DNA of 64,000 nucleotides from Azophilus sp965200465. Its GTDB lineage: Bacteria; Pseudomonadota; Gammaproteobacteria; Pseudomonadales; Azotimanducaceae. Shown piece by piece: positions 51,134-58,863 of this stretch; the stretch's first letter is position 1; every line of letters begins with the position of its first letter. The position numbers and the translations under genes are program-made. The DNA lies in contig OZ241358.1 of NCBI GenBank assembly GCA_965200465.1, positions 1,922,001 to 1,986,000 of the forward strand, read 5' to 3'. The notes beneath the pieces are model-generated. The model did no database searches. It saw only the letters and a list, made by a program, of their open reading frames with translations, and had not been told where the DNA came from.

Positions 51134-53539
51134 CTACCAGCCGGTGCGCATTCCCACTTCAACGCCGTAGGTGGTCGGCGGGCCGTAATTGGAGAAGGTC
51201 CAGAGCACGCCGACGGCCTGGGAGGCGGTCTTGTAGCGGTCGTCCGTCAGGTTCTTGCCGAAGGCGCTTAGATACCAGCGGTCCTCGGCGTCCATCCAGG
51301 TGACGCTGGCGTTGAGGATGGTGCGCTGCTCCAGCACGGTGTCGAACTGCTCGCCGATGTCGTCGTTGTAATAGTAGATGTTGTCGTCTTCGTAGTTGAA
51401 GTTCAGGTTCCAGCGCAGGCGGCCCGTGGCACCCAAGTCCTGCAAATAGGTGAGGTCCACCCCGGCGGTGATGTCCGGGGAGCGCACCACATCGCGGCCG
51501 GAGAAGTCCTCCAGCACGCCGTCCAGGTTGCGGTCGAGCACGAATTCGTTGTACTCGGCGTCCAGCCAGCCGAGGTTGGCCCTTAGCGTCAGGTTCTCCG
51601 CCAAGAGCGCCAGCAGCTCCACCTCCAGACCTTGGGCGTCGACGTCGGCGGCGTTGAAGGTGCGCGTCTCCTGAAAGGCGGTGCCCGGCACGGAGACCAC
51701 GGTGCTGCGCTGGAAGTCCTCATAGTTGACGTTGAAGTAGGTGGCGTTCAGGCGCACCCGGTCATTGGCGAAGCTGCTGCGCAGGCCGGCTTCGTAGCTT
51801 CTGGCGAACTCCGGGTCATACGCCTGCACGGGAAAGTTGTCGAAGCCGCCGGAGCCGGCTTGGTCATTGTAGCCGCCGCTCTTGAAGCCTTCGGCGGCGG
51901 TGACGTAGCCGAACAGGTCGTCGGTGAATTGGTAGGAGAGGGTCACGCGCCAAGTGGGCTCCGTCCAACTCTGCCCATCCTCCTGCACCAAGGCCGAAGC
52001 GAGGCTGAAGTCCTGCCCGTCAAGAGGGTCTTCATAGGCGCCGCCGGGGAAGATGAAGGCCACCGGCAGCCCTTGCCGGGCGATGTAGTCCTTTTTCTCG
52101 TCGGTGTAGCGGGCGCCGGCGGTGAGGGACAGCCGCTCCGTGAAGTCGAAGGTGGCCTCCGCGAAGAAGGCGTAGGCCGAGGCGTCCTGCCGGTTGCACA
52201 GCAGCAAGGGGGTGCGGTTGTCCAACACGCCCGGAATGGCGGAGCCGAAGAACTCCAGCAGGCCAAGCTGCTGCAGGACGCAGAACGCCACGTCGTTGGT
52301 TTGGTAGAAGGCGCCGACGACGTAGTTCAGCGGCCCGTCAAGGTCGGAAGCCAGCCGCGCCTCCAGCTGCAAGGTCTCCCGGTCGTCGTCCCGGGTGGCG
52401 GCGAAGAAGCTCTCGTAGGCGGTGCCAAGGTATTCGCTGGGCAGGCGGGACTTCTGGTCGCGGTAGCCGACCAAACCATAGAGGGTGTAGTCCTCCAAGG
52501 CATATTCCAAGTTGAGGTAGGCGCCGAACACATCCACCACCTGGCTGTCGTCCAAGCCGACCAGGCTGCTTGCGTGGATGCCGGCCTGCTTTAGGGGGTT
52601 GCCCGCGGTGACGCCGGGGAAGCCGAACAGGGTGGCCAACTGGCCGGCGGCGGCTTCGGTGTCGTTGACCACGGGCACCGGGTCGCTGCGGTCGCGGATC
52701 AATTCAAGCTGGGCCAGCACGGAAAGCTGCTCGTTTGGCTCGAACAGCAGCTTGGCGCGGCCGGAGAAGAGGTCCTTGCCGCCGACATTGCCGCCGTCCC
52801 CGGCCACGGGGCTGCCGTCCGCATTGCCGGCGTCGCCAAGGCCGGTGCCGAAGACGTCCACCGGATTATCGACCTTGCCGTTCCTGTAGTAGCCGTCGCT
52901 GTTCTGCATCAGACCAGCGAAGCGCAACGCCAAGGTGTCTGAGATGGGGGCGTTCAGCGCGGCGCGCACCTTGATGTCGTTGAAGCGGCCGTACTGGACG
53001 CTGGCCTCAAAGGCGCCGGCCTCCAAACTCGGCCTCTTGGTGCGCACCACCACTGCGCCGGCGGTGGTGTTCTTGCCGAACAGGGTGCCTTGCGGACCGC
53101 GCAGCACCTCGATGGCTTCGATGTCGAAGGGCTCCAAAAGCTGGGTTTGCACATGGGGAATGACGAAGTCATCGACGATGACCCCCACCTTCGGGTCGAA
53201 GTAAACGATGATGTCCGTCTCCGCGGCGCCGCGCATGGCGAAGGAGGCGGCGTTGAAGCCGGTGACGGTGGCCGCCGAGAAGTTCGGGACGAAGCTGGCG
53301 ATCTCCCCGATGTCCTGGGCGAACAGCTTGGAGAACTCCGCAGCGCTGACCGTGGAGACCGCCACCGGCGTGGACTGCACGTCCGTTTCCGCCCGGCGGG
53401 TGGCCGTGACGACGATTTCCTCCAGCACTTCATCCTGCGCCTGCGCCACTGGGACGGCGGAACCCAAAAAGGCAAGAGCCAAGGACAGGGCTGGAAGCCC
53501 CCCTAATCCCCTAATGAAGCGAACTGATCGGCGTTGCAT
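51134..53539 (-). CDS. TonB-dependent outer-membrane receptor (1)
   Basis: Protein of 801 aa with a signal peptide (M-Q-R-R-S-V-R-F-I-R, cleaved near A-Q-A). E-E-I-V-V-T-A-T-R-R is the TonB box, followed by a plug with V-L-R-G-P-Q-G-T-L-F-G-K-N-T-T-A-G. A 22-strand barrel ends in an aromatic residue (T-G-W). It resembles receptors of sphingomonad-like catabolic clusters that import small hydrophobic substrates or siderophores. The adjacent SnoaL-like gene may share a substrate. The start M-Q-R-R at 53539 is chosen after GGAG. Confidence 0.9.
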   Translation of the reverse strand: MQRRSVRFIRGLGGLPALSLALAFLGSAVPVAQAQDEVLEEIVVTATRRAETDVQSTPVAVSTVSAAEFSKLFAQDIGEIASFVPNFSAATVTGFNAASFAMRGAAETDIIVYFDPKVGVIVDDFVIPHVQTQLLEPFDIEAIEVLRGPQGTLFGKNTTAGAVVVRTKRPSLEAGAFEASVQYGRFNDIKVRAALNAPISDTLALRFAGLMQNSDGYYRNGKVDNPVDVFGTGLGDAGNADGSPVAGDGGNVGGKDLFSGRAKLLFEPNEQLSVLAQLELIRDRSDPVPVVNDTEAAAGQLATLFGFPGVTAGNPLKQAGIHASSLVGLDDSQVVDVFGAYLNLEYALEDYTLYGLVGYRDQKSRLPSEYLGTAYESFFAATRDDDRETLQLEARLASDLDGPLNYVVGAFYQTNDVAFCVLQQLGLLEFFGSAIPGVLDNRTPLLLCNRQDASAYAFFAEATFDFTERLSLTAGARYTDEKKDYIARQGLPVAFIFPGGAYEDPLDGQDFSLASALVQEDGQSWTEPTWRVTLSYQFTDDLFGYVTAAEGFKSGGYNDQAGSGGFDNFPVQAYDPEFARSYEAGLRSSFANDRVRLNATYFNVNYEDFQRSTVVSVPGTAFQETRTFNAADVDAQGLEVELLALLAENLTLRANLGWLDAEYNEFVLDRNLDGVLEDFSGRDVVRSPDITAGVDLTYLQDLGATGRLRWNLNFNYEDDNIYYYNDDIGEQFDTVLEQRTILNASVTWMDAEDRWYLSAFGKNLTDDRYKTASQAVGVLWTFSNYGPPTTYGVEVGMRTGW

Positions 53540-53696
53540 GATGATCCACTCTCCGCAAAAAGGCGGCATGATCCACCATAACGGCAAAAAAATCAATGGC
53601 GACGGTTTTGCCCGGAAAGTCCATTCCGCCGGACGGCTGCGACCCCAGCACTGCGGCGTTCGCCACGGCGCCGGGCGACGTGCCATACTTGGAGCC

Positions 53697-55325
53697 ATGC
53701 GCTCGTTCAACACCGCCGGCCCTGTCCGGCCCGACAAGCACTATTGCATTGCTCCGCTTGGGCGTTTCGATCTTGACGAAATGCTTGGGCTGATCCGCGA
53801 CGAAAAGTATTTCGTGCTGCATGCGCCCAGGCAGACCGGCAAGACCTCCGCCCTGCTGGCCCTGCGCGATCTGCTGAACAGCGGCGAAGCCGGCGAATTC
53901 CGCTGCGTGGACGTGAACGTGGAGGTTGGGCAGGTGGCCCGGGACGACACGGCGCGCGGCATGCGCGCCGTGCTCGGCAACCTGGCGGACAGCGCCCTGC
54001 TGCTGGGCGACGATTTCCCGAACCAGGTTTGGCCCGACATCCTGGCCAAGTCGGGTCCCGATCTCGCGCTGAAGAACCTGCTTATGCAGTGGTGCCTGGC
54101 CAACCCAACGCCGCTGGTGCTGATGGTCGACGAGATCGATTCCTTGGTTGGGGACACGCTGCTCTCGGTGCTGCGGCAACTGCGCGCCGGCTACCAGCAG
54201 CGCCCTGAGGGCTTCCCGCAAAGCGTGGTGCTGTGCGGCGTGCGGGACATTCGGGACTATCGCATCCGCTCCAGTTCCGGGGAGGTGATCGCCGGCGGCA
54301 GCCCGTTCAACGTGGCGGCCAAGTCCCTGCGCCTGGGCGACTTCACCGAAGCGGAGACCGGGGCGCTCATGGCGCAGCATGTCGAGGAGACTGGGCAGCA
54401 GTTCGCGCCCGAGGCGCTGGATGCGGTTTGGGAGCAGACCCAGGGCCAGCCCTGGCTGGTGAACGCGCTGTGCGCCGGGGCCTGCTTCGACAGCAAGGCC
54501 GGCCGGGACCGCTCCCGCGCCATCGCGTTGGACGACATCTTCGCCGCCCGGGAGGAGTTGATCCTCTCCCGCTGCACGCACTTGGACCAACTGGCGCACA
54601 AGCTGGAGGAGGAGCGGGTGCGCCGGGTGATCGAGCCGCTGCTGAGCGGCGGCAACGTGCGGCACGACGGCCGGGACTTGGAGTACGCGCGCGACCTGGG
54701 GCTGATCGCGCCGGATTCGCCGCCGCGCATGGCGAACCCCATCTACGCGGAGGTGGTGCCGCGGGAGTTGTGCTACGTCCTGCAGGACAGCCTTGATCAG
54801 AATCCGGCATGGTACGTCAAAGCCGACGGCGACCTGGACATGGACCAGCTGCTGGCCGCCTTCCAGGCCTTCTTCCGGGAACACTCGGAGCATTGGCTGG
54901 GGCGCTTCGACTACCGGGAGGCGGGGCCGCAGCTCATCCTGCAGGCCTACCTGCAGCGCATCGTCAACGGCGGCGGGCGCATCGAGCGGGAGTACGGCCT
55001 GGGCCGGGGCGCCACGGACCTGCTGATTCTGTGGCCGCATCGGGAGGGCCTGCCTTCGGACCTTTGGCGCCGCTTCGTGGTGGAGTGCAAGGTGCTGCGC
55101 GACGGCGACCGCCGCGGCCTGCGGGGAAGCATCGAGCGGGGCGTGGCCCAGACCCTGGGCTACATGGACAAGTGCGGCAGCGACCAAGGGCACCTGGTGA
55201 TGTTCGACCGCACGGGGGAGGCGCAGGGCGCTGCGCCGCAGGAGGACGGCAAGGGCTGGGAGGACAGGCTGTTCCGCCGGGAGGAAACCCGCAAAGGCCG
55301 CAAAGTGGTGGTGTGGGGGATGTAG
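53697..55325 (+). CDS. AAA-like ATPase with C-terminal PD-(D/E)XK nuclease (copy 1)
   Basis: Protein of 542 aa. Walker A A-P-R-Q-T-G-K-T is at 43-50 and Walker B L-V-L-M-V-D-E-I-D at 140-148. The end carries G-A-T-D-L-L-I-L-W and F-V-V-E-C-K-V-L, the D...E-x-K pattern of PD-(D/E)XK nucleases. A central winged-helix-like region links them. Such genes occur in large paralogous sets in symbionts and cyanobacteria; their role (defence, mobile-element control or regulation) is unproven. It is followed four bases later by copy 2. Confidence 0.8.
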   Translation: MRSFNTAGPVRPDKHYCIAPLGRFDLDEMLGLIRDEKYFVLHAPRQTGKTSALLALRDLLNSGEAGEFRCVDVNVEVGQVARDDTARGMRAVLGNLADSALLLGDDFPNQVWPDILAKSGPDLALKNLLMQWCLANPTPLVLMVDEIDSLVGDTLLSVLRQLRAGYQQRPEGFPQSVVLCGVRDIRDYRIRSSSGEVIAGGSPFNVAAKSLRLGDFTEAETGALMAQHVEETGQQFAPEALDAVWEQTQGQPWLVNALCAGACFDSKAGRDRSRAIALDDIFAAREELILSRCTHLDQLAHKLEEERVRRVIEPLLSGGNVRHDGRDLEYARDLGLIAPDSPPRMANPIYAEVVPRELCYVLQDSLDQNPAWYVKADGDLDMDQLLAAFQAFFREHSEHWLGRFDYREAGPQLILQAYLQRIVNGGGRIEREYGLGRGATDLLILWPHREGLPSDLWRRFVVECKVLRDGDRRGLRGSIERGVAQTLGYMDKCGSDQGHLVMFDRTGEAQGAAPQEDGKGWEDRLFRREETRKGRKVVVWGM

Positions 55326-55329
55326 GGCG

Positions 55330-56952
55330 ATGCGCTCGTTCAACACCGCCGGCCCTGTCCGGCCCGACAAGCACTACTGCATTTCTCCGCTTGAGCGTTT
55401 CGATCTTGACGAAATGCTTGGGCTGGTCCGCGACGAAAAGTACTTCGTGCTGCATGCGCCCAGGCAGACCGGCAAGACCTCCGCCCTGCTGGCCCTGCGC
55501 GATCTGCTGAACGAGGCGGGGGAGCTCTTGTGCGTTTACGCAAACTTCGAGATCGGGCAGGCGATGCGCGAGAATTTGGAACTGGCGATGCGCGCACTGC
55601 TGGACGAATTGGCGTCCCGGGCGTTTGCGGCCGGCGACGGATTTCTTGAAGACGCTTGGCCGGATGTTCTGGTCAAGTCCGGTCCGGGCGGGGTGCTGCG
55701 CGGAGCGCTGACCCGCTGGGCGGCCGCGTCCCCCAAGCCGCTGGTGCTGCTGATCGATGAAATCGACTCCTTGGTCGGGGACACGCTGCTCTCCGTGCTG
55801 CGCCAGCTTCGCGCCGGCTACGATCGGCGCCCTGAGGGCTTCCCGCAAAGCGTGGTGCTGTGCGGCGTGCGGGACATTCGGGACTACCGCATCCGTTCCA
55901 GTTCCGGGGAGGTGATCGCCGGCGGCAGCCCGTTCAACGTGGCGGCCAAGTCCCTGCGCCTGGGCGACTTCACCGAAGCGGAGACCGGGGCGCTCATGGC
56001 GCAGCATGTCGAGGAGACTGGGCAGCAGTTCGCGCCCGAAGCGCTGGATGCGGTTTGGGAGCAGACCCAGGGCCAGCCCTGGCTGGTGAACGCGCTGTGC
56101 GCCGGGGCCTGCTTCGACAGCAAGGCCGGCCGGGACCGCTCCCGCGCCATCGCGTTGGACGACATCTTCGCCGCCCGGGAGGAGTTGATCCTCTCCCGCT
56201 GCACGCACTTGGACCAACTGGCGCACAAGCTGGAGGAGGAGCGGGTGCGCCGGGTGATCGAGCCGCTGCTGAGCGGCGGCAACGTGCGGCACGACGGCCG
56301 GGACTTGGAGTACGCGCGCGACCTGGGGCTGATCGCGCCGGATTCGCCGCCGCGCATGGCGAACCCCATCTACGCGGAGGTGGTGCCGCGGGAGTTGTGC
56401 TACGTCCTGCAGGACAGCCTTGATCAGAATCCGGCATGGTACGTCAAAGCCGACGGCGACCTGGACATGGACCAGCTGCTGGCCGCCTTCCAGGCCTTCT
56501 TCCGGGAACACTCGGAGCATTGGCTGGGGCGCTTCGACTACCGGGAGGCGGGGCCGCAGCTCATCCTGCAGGCCTACCTGCAGCGCATCGTCAACGGCGG
56601 CGGGCGCATCGAGCGGGAGTACGGCCTGGGCCGGGGCGCCACGGACCTGCTGATTCTGTGGCCGCATCGGGAGGGCCTGCCTTCGGACCTTTGGCGCCGC
56701 TTCGTGGTGGAGTGCAAGGTGCTGCGCGACGGCGACCGCCGCGGCCTGCGGGGAAGCATCGAGCGGGGCGTGGCCCAGACCCTGGGCTACATGGACAAGT
56801 GCGGCAGCGACCAAGGGCACCTGGTGATGTTCGACCGCACGGGGGAGGCGCAGGGCGCTGCGCCGCAGGAGGACGGCAAGGGCTGGGAGGACAGGCTGTT
56901 CCGCCGGGAGGAAACCCGCAAAGGCCGCAAAGTGGTGGTGTGGGGGATGTAG
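55330..56952 (+). CDS. AAA-like ATPase with C-terminal PD-(D/E)XK nuclease (copy 2)
   Basis: Protein of 540 aa, nearly identical to copy 1 in residues 1-60 and from the segment F-P-Q-S-V-V-L-C-G to the end. The middle (~residues 61-165, Walker A to just after Walker B) is very different (C-V-Y-A-N-F-E-I-G-Q versus C-V-D-V-N-V-E-V-G-Q), although Walker B D-E-I-D is kept. Identity of the flanks with divergence of this part suggests recent duplication or gene conversion that left the middle distinct. Only a few silent changes were seen in the last 1.1 kb. Confidence 0.8.
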   Translation: MRSFNTAGPVRPDKHYCISPLERFDLDEMLGLVRDEKYFVLHAPRQTGKTSALLALRDLLNEAGELLCVYANFEIGQAMRENLELAMRALLDELASRAFAAGDGFLEDAWPDVLVKSGPGGVLRGALTRWAAASPKPLVLLIDEIDSLVGDTLLSVLRQLRAGYDRRPEGFPQSVVLCGVRDIRDYRIRSSSGEVIAGGSPFNVAAKSLRLGDFTEAETGALMAQHVEETGQQFAPEALDAVWEQTQGQPWLVNALCAGACFDSKAGRDRSRAIALDDIFAAREELILSRCTHLDQLAHKLEEERVRRVIEPLLSGGNVRHDGRDLEYARDLGLIAPDSPPRMANPIYAEVVPRELCYVLQDSLDQNPAWYVKADGDLDMDQLLAAFQAFFREHSEHWLGRFDYREAGPQLILQAYLQRIVNGGGRIEREYGLGRGATDLLILWPHREGLPSDLWRRFVVECKVLRDGDRRGLRGSIERGVAQTLGYMDKCGSDQGHLVMFDRTGEAQGAAPQEDGKGWEDRLFRREETRKGRKVVVWGM

Positions 56953-56957
56953 GGTGG

Positions 56958-57037
56958 GGGCCTGGGCACCGCGGACCTGCTGGTTTTGTGGCCGCAACGG
57001 GAGCACTCGCTGTCGGACCTTTGGCGCCGCTGGCACT
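56958..57037 (+). pseudogene. Remnant of a third AAA/PD-(D/E)XK copy
   Basis: Directly after copy 2 the frame G-L-G-T-A-D-L-L-V-L-W-P-Q-R-E repeats the nuclease motif region G-A-T-D-L-L-I-L-W-P-H-R-E, then S-D-L-W-R-R-W. It breaks off at about 57037. This points to a former tandem array of at least three copies. Confidence 0.75.
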
Positions 57038-57058
57038 TGAGCCGACGCATTAAAGATG

Positions 57059-57412
57059 CTACGGCGCCAGTGTTGCGTCTTTCCTCAGAATGCTGGCCAG
57101 GGTGTAGTCCCATTCGGTTACGGCCTTGGCGAGGGTGCGACGATCTTCGGCGGGCACCTGCGCCGCCTCGCCGTGGAAGTGGCCCAACGCCTTGGCCGCT
57201 TCCATGGGAGGAAAGTTGATGCCGAACACTAACCAGAGCACGAACGCTGCACACCATAATCCGCCAGAGACCGCGTGTCCGCCGGGCTTTAACCAGCCCG
57301 ACACTTTGGACTGGTCCAGCTTGTTCGCCCAGGTGAAGAACCAGTTGATCCTGATTCCGAGCCCCGCCTCCCCGCGTTGGACGGTTCTTCCCTCTAGGGA
57401 AGATGACGGCAC
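57059..57412 (-). CDS. Small hypothetical membrane protein
   Basis: Frame of 117 aa with one hydrophobic segment (L-W-C-A-A-F-V-L-W-L-V-F) and a charged C-terminal tail. No family was recognised and no strong ribosome site was found. It may be real or may be a remnant; the opposite strand is also open. Confidence 0.3.
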   Translation of the reverse strand: MPSSSLEGRTVQRGEAGLGIRINWFFTWANKLDQSKVSGWLKPGGHAVSGGLWCAAFVLWLVFGINFPPMEAAKALGHFHGEAAQVPAEDRRTLAKAVTEWDYTLASILRKDATLAP

Positions 57413-57516
57413 TGACGACAGCCAGCCGAAACCGCCGAGTGGCCTCTAGAGTTCAGGGTTAAGGACAGCGAAGTTGTGGATGTTGACCTAATCGACTACC
57501 ACTAGGGAGCAAACCG

Positions 57517-57750
57517 ATGAGCAACGAATACATCAAGGCCAACCCCTGCCATCCGGGCGAACATCTTAGGGAATGCATCCGCATGAAAGGGCTGAGGGTC
57601 AAGGCGGCGGCTGAGAACATCGGCGTGTCGCGCATTCTGCTGAACCGGATACTGGCAGGCAAAAACGGCGTCACCACCAAAACGGCCTTGGCGCTTGAGC
57701 GGCTGGGATGGGGCAAGGCCGAATTCTGGCTGAATTCGCAAATGCGCCAT
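57517..57750 (+). pseudogene. HigA-type antitoxin, C-terminus truncated
   Basis: Encodes the helix-turn-helix antitoxin start H-P-G-E-H-L-R-E-C-I, then A-A-E-N-I-G-V-S-R and K-T-A-L-A-L-E-R-L. HigA proteins continue after A-E-F-W-L for about 20 more residues; here the next residues come from antisense of the DUF4143 fragment. No HigB toxin gene precedes it. It may still bind DNA, but the operon is broken. Confidence 0.65.
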
Positions 57751-57990
57751 CCACCAGCCAAGCCAGCATGGCCGTTGGCATGGCGATGAGTTGCTCGTCG
57801 TCCAAGTCGAGTGCCGAGCGGGTGGCGACGATGCCTCGCCAGCCGGAGGACCGCAAAGTCTGCGCGTTGCGCCGCCAGCGGCCGTCAACATGCTTGGCCT
57901 CAATGGCGACGCCGACGAAGTTGGGGCCGACGAAGTCGATTTCCCTGCGGGTGTTGGTGCGATGGTGCAACGCAAAACATGGAGGACGTC
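57740..57990 (-). pseudogene. DUF4143 ATPase, C-terminal fragment
   Basis: Reads H-H-R-T-N-T-R-R-E-I-D-F-V-G-P-N-F, A-I-E-A-K-H-V-D-G and L-L/M-L-A-W-L-V-D, the nuclease-like tail (D...E-x-K) typical of AAA proteins with DUF4143. The ATPase part is missing. It is joined tail-to-tail with the HigA remnant near 57750. Confidence 0.55.
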
Positions 57991-58095
57991 TGGCCGTTTG
58001 GGGCGAAAGCTATACAAAATCGAGTGGCCTGTGTTGAAAAAGCATGCTTTTTCAACATGAGCGATTGTTTCGCTCTGCCTTGAGCCGTGACCGCG

Positions 58096-58497
58096 TCAAT
58101 TCACCAGCCAAAGATACAGCGCCGCCATGCCCATGACGGAGAGCAGCAGAAAGGTGCCTTGGGCGCCGATGAGGCGCGGGTAGTTGGCGCCCTCGTTGGC
58201 GCTCATGCCCCAGGCGTGCAGCACCCGCAGCGCCACCAACGCACAGCCGAACAGGTGTACGGCGGCAGCCGGCGCACCGCCGACCTCCAGCAGATACAGC
58301 AACACCAGCGCCAGAGGCACGTTCTCCACGAAGTTGGCCTGCACCCGCTCCGTGGCGCGCGCCCGCCACTGCGGAGCCTTGCCGGGGCGCAGGCGCGCAT
58401 GCAGCACCTGATTGGCCAGGAACACGCTCATAAGCGCCAAAAGGCCGGCGTAGGCCAAGGTGGCCGGCATCCAAGCGACAAGGCCCCCCGAAGTCAT
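58096..58497 (-). CDS. MAPEG-family membrane protein
   Basis: Protein of 133 aa with four hydrophobic helices. E-R-V-Q-A-N-F-V-E-N-V-P-L matches the MAPEG signature (E-R-x-x-x-N-x-x-E). These trimeric membrane proteins bind glutathione and conjugate or isomerise lipophilic compounds. It overlaps the 83-aa membrane gene (ATGA), and a GST gene lies about 3.2 kb away, though a functional link is only conjectural. Confidence 0.8.
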   Translation of the reverse strand: MTSGGLVAWMPATLAYAGLLALMSVFLANQVLHARLRPGKAPQWRARATERVQANFVENVPLALVLLYLLEVGGAPAAAVHLFGCALVALRVLHAWGMSANEGANYPRLIGAQGTFLLLSVMGMAALYLWLVN

Positions 58498-58745
58498 GAC
58501 GGCGCCCCCGTCAACGCCCCGGCAAGCGCCGCCGCCAGCCCAAGCGCCAGCAAGGTCAGGCCGAGCCAAGCGTACTGGTCCAGCCAGAACCGCATGAACG
58601 CCTCCCTGCCGCCCTTTGGCGCCGCCTTCCCCGTCGCCGCCCCGCCAACCGGCGCCCGCCGCAGTTGGCGCGGCAGCGGCGCCACCCAAACGATCTGCCA
58701 GCCGAGCCACGCCATGCCCAAGCCGACAATCAGCATCCAGTTCAT
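58494..58745 (-). CDS. Small two-helix membrane protein
   Basis: Protein of 83 aa with hydrophobic segments at about 3-22 and 58-77 and a basic loop between. It overlaps the MAPEG gene by four bases (ATGA), so translation is coupled. No family was recognised. Confidence 0.5.
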   Translation of the reverse strand: MNWMLIVGLGMAWLGWQIVWVAPLPRQLRRAPVGGAATGKAAPKGGREAFMRFWLDQYAWLGLTLLALGLAAALAGALTGAPS

Positions 58746-58863
58746 GTCATCTCCCGAACAAAGTTACGGCGGCCGCGGCAACCATCCACCAGCGCAGCCG
58801 CCGGCGTGGCGGCTGGCTGTTGTTCAAGACGAGTTGCGAACGGGCGGCGATGCGACCCAGCGC

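Noticed and set aside
54964..57036. Very long minus-strand frames across the AAA-nuclease pair
   Set aside because: Mirror frames produced by codon bias; the plus-strand reading has clear Walker and nuclease motifs.
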